Shown piece by piece: positions 38,074-45,632 of a stretch of DNA of 64,000 nucleotides; positions within the stretch are counted from its first letter, which is position 1; each line of letters opens with the position of its first letter. Position numbers and translations under genes: made by a program. The notes under the pieces were generated by a model. That model had not been told where the DNA came from. It saw only the letters and a program-made list of their open reading frames with translations, and made no database searches. Origin of the DNA: Flectobacillus sp. BAB-3569 (GTDB lineage Bacteria > Bacteroidota > Bacteroidia > Cytophagales > Spirosomataceae). Location: positions 186,001-250,000 of the forward strand of contig NZ_NJFZ01000005.1 in assembly GCF_002270355.1 (NCBI RefSeq), in the 5' to 3' direction.

Positions 38074-38481
38074 ATGAAAAAAGATATCATCCATCCTACC
38101 GTCGATGGCGTAAAAGTGGCTGTTGCACGTCGTCAGGATGAACTTGGAAATGTCCTTTGGGATGTATATTTAATTAATCGTCTGAAACACCCAATCGATA
38201 CAGTGTTTGTTACATCTAGCGGTTATGGTGTAGATGTCGACGGGAACAAAATCAAAACTGCCTCATTACGTTATTTTTTTAAAGAAGTTGCAGGAGAAGA
38301 AATTGTGAAAATAGAGCCTATTTCGCCTGAAGTTTTTCATATTAACAACGAATATTGGGTGAGCTATTATATTGGAAATCAGATTTTTGATAAAAAGTTT
38401 ATCTTTGTTCCTGAAAGTATCCGTGAAGAAAATATCATCCCAATTGCCCAACTGGGTTTAGAAGGAGTTTTGCATGAATAA
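38074..38481 (+). CDS. Conserved protein of unknown function
   Basis: A 135-residue cytoplasmic protein with no signal peptide or transmembrane segment. It is predicted to be beta-rich, with many Ile/Val/Tyr alternations (DTVFVTSSGYGVDVDGN, YWVSYYIGNQIFDKKFIF). I recognise no catalytic motif. It sits 44 bp after lipB and 66 bp before a DEDD exonuclease, all on the plus strand, suggesting co-transcription but not a shared function. Confidence 0.7.
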   Translation: MKKDIIHPTVDGVKVAVARRQDELGNVLWDVYLINRLKHPIDTVFVTSSGYGVDVDGNKIKTASLRYFFKEVAGEEIVKIEPISPEVFHINNEYWVSYYIGNQIFDKKFIFVPESIREENIIPIAQLGLEGVLHE

Positions 38482-38547
38482 TCAATATGGGCTGTAAGTG
38501 CTTCGCTAACAGCCTCAATATTTTCCTACACTATAACCAATATCTGT

Positions 38548-39276
38548 ATGCTCGACTTAGCTAAAATCGCAAAAAATCTCTTATTTATTGATATCGAAAC
38601 TGTTTCTGCTTACGGTAGTTGGGACGAAGTGCCTACACGTATGCAAGAATTTTGGTCAAAAAAGGCAAGTTATATGCAAAATCCCCACCAATATGATGAG
38701 GGAAAATTGTATTTTGAACGAGCTGGGATTTATGCCGAGTTTGGTAAGGTGATTGCAATTGGTTTAGGCTTTTTTCATTGGGACGATGATAATCAGCTTT
38801 GCTTCAAGGTAAAAACGCTCACTGCCGACTCAGAGACAGAGCTTTTAACACAATTTACTTCGCTGATTGAGTCCAAATACAAAGGCAATAGCCTTATGCT
38901 TTGTGCTCATAATGGCAAAGAGTTTGATTATCCGTACCTATGCAGACGAATGTTGGTCAATGGAGTGAATATTCCTAAAGCCTTACAGCTAGCAGGTAAA
39001 AAGCCTTGGGAAATACCGCATTTGGATACTTTAGAGCTTTGGAAGTTTGGAGACAAGAAAAATTATACTTCCTTAGATTTACTAGCAGCAATTTTCAATA
39101 TCCCAAGCAGCAAAGTAGAACTGAGTGGCGATTTGGTAAATCAAACCTACTATATTGAAAAAGACCTTCCTAAAATTGCTAGATATTGCCAAGAAGATGT
39201 GATTGTATTGGCACAGCTCTATCTCAAATTTCATAATCTTCCTTTAGTGCCAGAAGACAATATTGAAAGAATCTAA
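38548..39276 (+). CDS. 3'-5' exonuclease (DEDD/RNase H-like, PolB-type proofreading fold)
   Basis: 242 residues. The first motif is LFIDIETV (Asp and Glu), the second CAHNGKEFDYPYL (Asp), and the third YCQEDVIVLAQLY (Asp). The overall set matches a DEDD exonuclease as in the proofreading domain of family B polymerases, but as a free-standing protein. It would act on 3' ends of DNA or RNA in repair or RNA turnover. It is the last gene of the lipB group; a dispersed repeat follows. Confidence 0.8.
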   Translation: MLDLAKIAKNLLFIDIETVSAYGSWDEVPTRMQEFWSKKASYMQNPHQYDEGKLYFERAGIYAEFGKVIAIGLGFFHWDDDNQLCFKVKTLTADSETELLTQFTSLIESKYKGNSLMLCAHNGKEFDYPYLCRRMLVNGVNIPKALQLAGKKPWEIPHLDTLELWKFGDKKNYTSLDLLAAIFNIPSSKVELSGDLVNQTYYIEKDLPKIARYCQEDVIVLAQLYLKFHNLPLVPEDNIERI

Positions 39277-39289
39277 AGCATATCAATAG

Positions 39290-39392
39290 TTTCGGATTTG
39301 GGATGTAGGCTTTCGGACGTGTAACCTACTTTTGGGAAGTAATAAAGGTGGGTTTTCATATTTCCGAAATCAAAAATCCCAAACCCGAAATA
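39290..39392 (+). repeat. Dispersed repeat family A, copy 1
   Basis: Imperfect inverted ends (ttcggatttgggat with atcccaaacccgaa) enclose about 75 bp. It is related to copies at 40771-40812 (partial), 59077-59198 and 59745-59866. Confidence 0.7.
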
Positions 39393-39503
39393 TCACATCA
39401 ACTAAATCACAAACCACTCAATAGTACTAAGTATTAGTACTTATTCAACCTCTGTATCTACATTGAAAAATCGGTAATATGGAATTCATGTCCTTAAATT
39501 CTC

Positions 39504-39511
39504 TAAATTTG
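39504..39511 (+). promoter_or_regulatory. TAAATTTG -7 element of the 392-aa gene
   Basis: Matches TAnnTTTG and ends 24 bp before the start at 39536. The upstream element is not obvious. Confidence 0.4.
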
Positions 39512-39535
39512 ATGTTTTAATGCTATCAATAAGCC

Positions 39536-40714
39536 ATGAAACATTATATACTCTTAATCACTAGCCTCCTGTATCTGCTTGATATTCATTACAGTCATGC
39601 GCAGTTATATACACAATCCAAAGCCGAAAAAGCCCTTCAGACCTATCGTGAGGAATTATTAGGCTTTAGAAAAGAACACCCCAAAAAACGTAATCTTCCA
39701 GATGCTAAGTTTTTCTTTTTTGGCATGGGCAATCGTGCCAAAATGTTTTACAAAGACGGACGAATTATCTCACTAAGCGATAAACGTGTGATTCGCCGCT
39801 GGAAAGTAAAATCTACCTTGATTGTACCTTCGGAATATTTGGTTCATTTGGAGTTGCAAGATGGACGTGCTGTCGATATTCAAGAAGATGAAACAGGTGT
39901 TTATGTGTATGAGAATAACCTTCAGATTATTCTTGCCGAAAGTCCTATTACATTACCAACTTTTAGCGATAAGAAATTCCCTTCTGTATTAAGAACATTG
40001 CATCATGAATTATTGGTAAATATTCAGGATGGAAAACCTTTAGTGAATACGATTGTTTATACCAAACCTTGGTTTAAAAGCGCGGCAATTATTACAATGG
40101 CGCTAAAAAAGACCAATAATTTACCTTTGGTAGAAGCTTGGATTAAAGGCTTGAATACGCCTTTTGACCGTAATAACAATGCTGGCTATGCCGAGGCTGA
40201 CAATCTAGGGCAGGTATTATATATGCTTTCGACAGTGGCTGATAAAAAACATCCCTTAGTAACGAAAATTTTGGACGAGGCTGATAACTTCGACAAAGGA
40301 GGGTTTATCGAAGGGCGTACTGCCGATATGCTTCCACACGCTGTTTATCAGACAAAATGGTTGAAATTTGGCTTGAAAGAGATGCAATTGCCTGATAAAT
40401 ACAAAATTCCCTCACAATATGACTCTTACTCTTCCTTGATTTGGTGGGATTTTCAGAAAGACTATGTGAAAGGAGATCAGGTAGATGATAACCTAGCCTT
40501 GAACTCGCCACAATATGTGTGGGCGGAAGACCATTTTTTCAAACAAAATAAAGGTCCAATCTCAGCTCGTGAATATCCTTTGACTTGGGAAGCAGAAGTA
40601 ACAGATTTGAAATACGAATCATTGGGAGTTATTGACCAAACTTTGGTTGATTTACGTATTGCCCCAACCAATGCTTGGCAGGCTGCTGAAATGTTGTTGC
40701 TTTTGTTGGAGTAA
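39536..40714 (+). CDS. Secreted protein of unknown function
   Basis: A 392-residue protein with a signal peptide (MKHYILLITSLLYLLDIHYS then HAQ). An N-terminal beta-rich part (about 30-140) precedes a helical part that may be a six-hairpin-like fold (WIKGLNTPFDRNNNAGYAEADNLG). I recognise no catalytic motif and cannot assign a family. It is monocistronic, preceded by a candidate promoter and followed by the strong hairpin at 40934. Confidence 0.7.
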   Translation: MKHYILLITSLLYLLDIHYSHAQLYTQSKAEKALQTYREELLGFRKEHPKKRNLPDAKFFFFGMGNRAKMFYKDGRIISLSDKRVIRRWKVKSTLIVPSEYLVHLELQDGRAVDIQEDETGVYVYENNLQIILAESPITLPTFSDKKFPSVLRTLHHELLVNIQDGKPLVNTIVYTKPWFKSAAIITMALKKTNNLPLVEAWIKGLNTPFDRNNNAGYAEADNLGQVLYMLSTVADKKHPLVTKILDEADNFDKGGFIEGRTADMLPHAVYQTKWLKFGLKEMQLPDKYKIPSQYDSYSSLIWWDFQKDYVKGDQVDDNLALNSPQYVWAEDHFFKQNKGPISAREYPLTWEAEVTDLKYESLGVIDQTLVDLRIAPTNAWQAAEMLLLLLE

Positions 40715-41149
40715 AATTTTAAAAGGCACAAAGTGTCAAGGAGCAAAGGCACAAAGTGGATGCTGAAATTATCTATTTCGGATTTCTGATGTAGGATTTC
40801 GGAAGTGTAATCTAATCTATTTCATGGTATGTTATCTCTAAATTGAGTGCATGAATGATTATGGTAAAATTTTGTGCTAACTGTAGATACGCAAGGCTTG
40901 CTTCCCAAGCCAAGTTAACTCTAGCATAATGATATTAAAAAGCGGTCGAAAAAATAATTTTCGACCGCTTTTTAATGACTTTTGTTGATATTATCATTCA
41001 AAATCCTACCGATTTAGACGCAAAGTATTGCGTCTCTACAAGTAAAATTCAAATAGAAGTTCTAAGCACTTGTCATTAGATTTGGAATGATTCATGTTTG
41101 AGAAAATTCTATTAAACTCCGCACTCCCAACTCCGCACTCCGCACTCAA
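40715..41149. other. 435-bp intergenic region made of repeat fragments and a terminator
   Basis: In order it holds a fragment of the aaggcacaaagtg unit (about 40722-40760), a partial family A repeat (40771-40812), a strong terminator (40934-40976) and a small hairpin agacgcaa/ttgcgtct (41016-41035). No gene was found. Confidence 0.75.
40934..40976. terminator. Strong terminator (shared word agcggtcg)
   Basis: A perfect 19-bp stem with a 5-nt loop and flanking A and T tracts. A similar hairpin with the same agcggtc/gaccgct core follows the czcB-like gene at 51158-51194. Confidence 0.9.
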
Positions 41150-41605
41150 TCAGATTCTTTCCTTTCCTCCTTCGTATTTTTTGGGAGCATATAAAAAACC
41201 GAATGCTTCTGCCCCATCGCGTGTATGTACTTTGTGGTGAATAAAGTGTGCTCGCATAATTCTTTTCATGTATTTACTCTTGGCAATGTACTTGATTTTG
41301 ATACGACGATGTACGATAATATCATGAAAAATAAAGTAAAATGTACCATAAAGTGCCACGCCCAGCCCTATCCAGAACAAAAACCACAACTCTGGTACTA
41401 AATCTCCTACTATAATTGTAACAGTAGAAACCAGCCCGAATACTACCGAAAATAAATCGTTTTTTTCTAATACATCATTGTGATGCACATGATGCGATTC
41501 ATGCCAGTTCCACATGATTCCATGCATGATATATTTATGAGTAAACCATGCAAATCCCTCCATAAAGAAAAACGTGCCGAAGAACAATCCAAGTTTGAGT
41601 AACAT
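41150..41605 (-). CDS. crtZ: Beta-carotene hydroxylase (CrtZ-type, fatty acid hydroxylase superfamily)
   Basis: 151 residues with four membrane segments. The di-iron His boxes are present: HKYIMH, HESHHVHHND, HDIIVHRR and HFIHHKVHTRDG. CrtZ adds hydroxyls at the 3 and 3' positions of beta-carotene, giving zeaxanthin. No other carotenoid gene is nearby, so the pathway must be encoded elsewhere. It is divergent from valS across 263 bp. Confidence 0.88.
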   Translation of the reverse strand: MLLKLGLFFGTFFFMEGFAWFTHKYIMHGIMWNWHESHHVHHNDVLEKNDLFSVVFGLVSTVTIIVGDLVPELWFLFWIGLGVALYGTFYFIFHDIIVHRRIKIKYIAKSKYMKRIMRAHFIHHKVHTRDGAEAFGFLYAPKKYEGGKERI

Positions 41606-41744
41606 AATTTTGAGTAGATGTCTGGTTAAAATCTAAAGGTTTAACCAATAAAGAAATGTAATTGTTTGGCGAATATACACGCAGATTTACAAAAAGCGTA
41701 CGCTTGAAAATCACTTTATTAGCCTGCCATTGCGTCAAAATCCC

Positions 41745-41752
41745 TATCTTTG
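41745..41752 (+). promoter_or_regulatory. TATCTTTG -7 element of valS
   Basis: Matches TAnnTTTG and gives a leader of about 110 nt before the valS ATG. No T-box or other known leader element was recognised. Confidence 0.5.
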
Positions 41753-41868
41753 CAAACTAAAATTTGTTAGGCAAGATAATCTAAGCTTTTGGTATTCATA
41801 AATTTTATTCCAAAACCATGTAATCGAAGGCTGAAGCATTTTGCCCAATACAATAGATTCATAAAAAT

Positions 41869-44502
41869 ATGATTTCAAAAACGTACACTCCACAAGAAAT
41901 TGAAGCCAAATGGTATCAATATTGGCTTGACAACAAGCTATTTGCATCCAAGCCTAATCCTGATAAAGAACCTTATTCGATAGTCATTCCACCACCAAAC
42001 GTCACAGGCGTTTTGCACATGGGACACATGTTGAATAATACCATCCAAGACGTCCTTATCCGTAAGGCTCGTATGGAAGGTAAGGAGGCTTGTTGGGTGC
42101 CTGGTACTGACCACGCTTCAATCGCAACAGAAGCTAAAGTCGTGGCAATGTTGAAAGAGAGAGGTATCGAGAAAAAAGATATTACTCGTGAGGAGTTTTT
42201 GGAATATGCCCACGAATGGAAAGATAAATACGGCGGTATTATCCTTGATCAGTTGAAAAAGCTAGGTGCTTCTTGTGACTGGGATAGAACTCGCTTTACC
42301 ATGGAGCCATCTTTGTACGAAGCCGTAATCGATACGTTTGTTCGTTTGTACGGAAAAGGACAAATTTACCGTGGCGTTCGTATGGTAAACTGGGATCCAC
42401 AAGGTAAAACGGCGCTTTCTGACGAAGAGGTAATCGAAAAAGACGTTCAGGCAAAACTTTTCCATATCAAATATCCAGTAGTTGGTGCTGATGGTGAATT
42501 TTTGACGATTGCAACTACGCGTCCTGAAACCATCATGGCCGATACTGCTATCTGTGTGAATCCAAACGATGAACGCTATGTAGCATATCATGGTAAATCA
42601 GTAGAGATTCCATTGTTGGGTCGTGCTATTCCTGTAATTACTGACGAATACGTAGCCATGGATTTTGGTACAGGTTGTTTGAAAGTAACACCTGCACACG
42701 ATTTGAATGACTATGAATTAGGCTTGAAGCATAAATTACCTGTTATCGATATTTTGGATGACGCTGGTTTCTTGAATGAAAAGGCAGTTTTATATGTTGG
42801 TCAAGACCGTTTTGCTGCTCGTCGCAATATCGTAAAAGACTTAGAAGAAGCAGGATTTTTAGTAAAAGTTGAAGAATATAAATCAATCGTTAAAACTTCA
42901 GAACGTACTGGTGCTGTAATCGAGCCAAAATTGTCGTTGCAATGGTTCTTGAAAATGGAAGACATTTCAAAACCTGCACTCGAAAACGTAATGAATGACA
43001 ACATTAAGTTGTATCCTTCAAAATTCAAAAATACCTACCGCTCATGGATGGAAAATGTTCATGATTGGTGTATTAGCCGTCAGCTTTGGTGGGGACAACA
43101 AATCCCAGCCTTCTATTTGCAAGATGGTACTGTAATCGTTGCTAAAAATAAGCGTGAAGCTTTACGCAAAGCTCAACACGAATTGCAGTTATTTGCCTTG
43201 ACCGAAGAAGATTTGACACAAGACCCAGACGTATTGGATACTTGGTTCTCGTCTTGGTTGTGGCCAATCTCGGTATTTGATGGTATCGAAAATCCTGAAA
43301 ATGAAGATATTAAATACTACTACCCTACCAATGATTTGGTAACAGGTCCAGATATTTTATTCTTCTGGGTAGCTCGTATGATTATCGCAGGTTATGAGTG
43401 GAGAGACGAACTTCCATTCCGCAATGTGTATCTGACGGGTATTGTACGAGATAAGCAAGGTCGCAAAATGTCAAAATCATTGGGTAACTCTCCAGACCCA
43501 TTAGATTTGATTGCGCAGTACGGTGCCGATGGCGTTCGTTCGGGCTTATTATTCTCGGCTCCCGCAGGTAACGACTTGTTGTTTGATGATAAATTGTGCG
43601 AACAAGGACGTAACTTCTGTAATAAAGTATGGAATGCATTCCGTTTGGTAAAAGGTTGGGAAATTGCTGATGCAGAACAACCAACAGGTAATACATTAGC
43701 GATTAAATGGTTTAACTCAAAAATTAGTCAGGTTGTACTTGAGGTTCAAGACCATTTTAGCAAATTCCGTATTTCTGATGCCTTGTTGTCGATTTATAAC
43801 TTGATTTGGGATGATTTCTGTGGACAATACCTCGAAATTATCAAACCTGCTTTTGGTTCACCAATCGACCAAGCTACGTATGATGCGACTATCGGGATTT
43901 TTGAGAAATTGATGGCTTTGGCTCATCCATATATGCCATTTATTACCGAAGAAATCTGGCAAGCAATTGCAGAGCGTCAAGAAGGTGAAAGTATTTGCCG
44001 TGCGGCGTATCCAGTAGCTGGCGAAATCGATACACAAGTATTGGCTGATTTTGAAATCTTGTTTGGTATTGTTTCAAAAGTTCGCGAGACGCGTAATACA
44101 AAACAAATTTCACCAAAAACAGAATTGCCATTGGCGATTAAAACCGAAGATGTAGCTCGTTATAAGCAACTAGAATCAATCATCGTTAAGCTAGCAAATA
44201 CCTTTGCGATTGAGTACGTTTCTAGCAATGTTGAAAACGCTATTTCTTTTGTATTAAAAGCTGACGAATTCTTTATTAGTCTAGAAGGAGAACTAGACGT
44301 AGAAGCAGAATTAGCTAATGCTACTAAAGAGTTAGAATATAACTTAGGATTCAAAAAATCAGTGGAAGCAAAATTGTCAAACGAAAGATTTGTAAACAAT
44401 GCCAAACCTGATGTAGTAGAAAAAGAACGCCAAAAGTTAGCCGATGCCGAGTCGAAGATTAAGGCATTGGAGGAGACTATCGCTCGTTTGAAAGCAATGT
44501 AG
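41869..44502 (+). CDS. valS: Valyl-tRNA synthetase
   Basis: 877 residues, the normal length. The HIGH-type motif is HMGH (His50, His53) in PPNVTGVLHMGHM, and KMSKS is at residues 533-537. The editing CP1 domain includes TTRPETIMADTAICVNP. The C-terminal coiled coil typical of ValRS covers about the last 65 residues. It charges tRNA-Val and edits threonine. A strong terminator follows. Confidence 0.97.
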   Translation: MISKTYTPQEIEAKWYQYWLDNKLFASKPNPDKEPYSIVIPPPNVTGVLHMGHMLNNTIQDVLIRKARMEGKEACWVPGTDHASIATEAKVVAMLKERGIEKKDITREEFLEYAHEWKDKYGGIILDQLKKLGASCDWDRTRFTMEPSLYEAVIDTFVRLYGKGQIYRGVRMVNWDPQGKTALSDEEVIEKDVQAKLFHIKYPVVGADGEFLTIATTRPETIMADTAICVNPNDERYVAYHGKSVEIPLLGRAIPVITDEYVAMDFGTGCLKVTPAHDLNDYELGLKHKLPVIDILDDAGFLNEKAVLYVGQDRFAARRNIVKDLEEAGFLVKVEEYKSIVKTSERTGAVIEPKLSLQWFLKMEDISKPALENVMNDNIKLYPSKFKNTYRSWMENVHDWCISRQLWWGQQIPAFYLQDGTVIVAKNKREALRKAQHELQLFALTEEDLTQDPDVLDTWFSSWLWPISVFDGIENPENEDIKYYYPTNDLVTGPDILFFWVARMIIAGYEWRDELPFRNVYLTGIVRDKQGRKMSKSLGNSPDPLDLIAQYGADGVRSGLLFSAPAGNDLLFDDKLCEQGRNFCNKVWNAFRLVKGWEIADAEQPTGNTLAIKWFNSKISQVVLEVQDHFSKFRISDALLSIYNLIWDDFCGQYLEIIKPAFGSPIDQATYDATIGIFEKLMALAHPYMPFITEEIWQAIAERQEGESICRAAYPVAGEIDTQVLADFEILFGIVSKVRETRNTKQISPKTELPLAIKTEDVARYKQLESIIVKLANTFAIEYVSSNVENAISFVLKADEFFISLEGELDVEAELANATKELEYNLGFKKSVEAKLSNERFVNNAKPDVVEKERQKLADAESKIKALEETIARLKAM

Positions 44503-44521
44503 TCATGAACTATTGATATAA

Positions 44522-44565
44522 TAGCCCCTTGTAAAACATTTTGTTTTGCAAGGGGCTTATTTATT
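44522..44565 (+). terminator. Terminator after valS
   Basis: A 15-bp stem (agccccttg arm at 44523-44537, complement 44543-44557, one G-T pair) is followed by a T-rich tract. Confidence 0.85.
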
Positions 44566-44664
44566 TCCGCAAGATTAAGCTCCTGAATAGAAAACTTACC
44601 TTAGAATCGTTATAAATAATTAGCCAAATTTAGGACGTTTGATATAAAATCGGCTAAAAAAGAC

Positions 44665-44729
44665 TTATCCACAATTGGGGGCTTTTCCACAGTGTATAAG
44701 TTTAAAATGTGGATAACTTTTGTGGAAAA
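44665..44729. promoter_or_regulatory. Cluster of four DnaA-box-like sites (candidate replication origin)
   Basis: TTATCCACA at 44665-44673 and TTTTCCACA at 44683-44691 lie on the plus strand. TGTGGATAA at 44708-44716 and TGTGGAAAA at 44721-44729 are the same two words inverted. Two weaker TTATACA-like boxes lie near 44693-44699 and 44750-44757. An AT-rich stretch of about 140 bp follows (44730-44870). This is the usual design of a DnaA-box cluster beside an unwinding element. It could also be a DnaA-titration or regulatory site. Confidence 0.6.
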
Positions 44730-44856
44730 TTGTTATATTTTGACTGGAAATGTATAAGAAAGGGCATTTGACTATCTATTTTTCAACATTTTTATAAAAA
44801 TGAGTAATAAGATTAAACTTTCTAGTCTTAATTTGCTCCAATCAAAAAATAAAAAT

Positions 44857-44904
44857 AATCCAATCTGGAAAAGTTTTTATGGCGAAGTACCTTTAGATTG
44901 GATT
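44857..44904. promoter_or_regulatory. Inverted repeat at the metal-efflux promoter (candidate operator)
   Basis: Perfect 10-bp arms aatccaatct (44857-44866) and agattggatt (44895-44904) lie just upstream of the TACCTTTG element at 44912. An extra half-site word ccaatc occurs near 44838. It may bind a metal-responsive regulator, or form a hairpin. Confidence 0.45.
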
Positions 44905-44911
44905 TAACAAC

Positions 44912-44919
44912 TACCTTTG
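44912..44919 (+). promoter_or_regulatory. TACCTTTG -7 element of the metal-efflux operon
   Basis: Matches TAnnTTTG. The ATG at 44924 is only 4 bp downstream, implying a leaderless first gene. Confidence 0.55.
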
Positions 44920-44923
44920 TTTC

Positions 44924-45316
44924 ATGAAACAAATTATTGCCATATTTCTAAGTGTCACTATCCTTTTGGGAAGTCTTTTTCCAAAGGTGGATACTTTGCA
45001 GTTGGCAAAAATAGGCGAGTTAGTGAAGCATTACCAGTGGCATTGCAAAACCGAAAAAAGCAATATGAGCTTTTTGAGCTTTTTAGCAATGCACTATTCG
45101 GCAGCCTCAAATCATACCAAAACTGCCAAGCACTCACACTCACACTTGCCTAGTCTGGACTCTCAGGCGGTTCATGCCTTTTTGCCATCCTTTTTTCAGC
45201 AAATTTCGCTGAAATTTAAGCCTATTATTAAGGGTTTTGTTGGTCCAAACTTTGTTTGGCAAAACCTTTACGACTTCCTATTAGCCTCGTCGCTACTCAA
45301 TCCACCCCGATTCTAA
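44924..45316 (+). CDS. Small secreted His-rich protein preceding a metal-efflux pump
   Basis: A 130-residue protein with a signal peptide (MKQIIAIFLSVTILLGSLF). The mature part is rich in His, at positions 36, 40, 57, 64, 70, 72 and 74, with a Cys at 41 (WHCKTEK and HTKTAKHSHSH). Small proteins of this kind often precede CzcA/CusA genes in Bacteroidota. A periplasmic metal-binding or sensing role is plausible but unproven. The start is the ATG right after the promoter element; 316 bp separate it from the pump gene. Confidence 0.75.
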   Translation: MKQIIAIFLSVTILLGSLFPKVDTLQLAKIGELVKHYQWHCKTEKSNMSFLSFLAMHYSAASNHTKTAKHSHSHLPSLDSQAVHAFLPSFFQQISLKFKPIIKGFVGPNFVWQNLYDFLLASSLLNPPRF

Positions 45317-45632
45317 TCGAATATCTTCCTTTTATTTAAAATTAACATTCTCGGCTCTTTATTGAGAGAAAGTGAATGAGTGATTTGCTATTGAGCATTT
45401 TGTGGTTAAATACGTAAATGGATTTTAAAAATCTCATGTATTTACTCTGTTCTCAATAATCAGCATGACTATAAGTTTGAGTGTAATAATGAGTTTCAAC
45501 GATTCAAATCACTACACAGCCCTCCTACTTGTATTCATGTTTTGAGAGATTAATAAACCATTATAATCACTCAATTGCTCCATCACCAATTCGCTCAATA
45601 ACCAGCCTCACTACCTTTATTTTAATACACTA
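45317..45632. other. 316-bp space between the His-rich gene and czcA
   Basis: No gene, clear terminator or consensus promoter was found. A near match TACCTTTA lies near 45612. The pump may be transcribed from here or by read-through. Confidence 0.4.
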
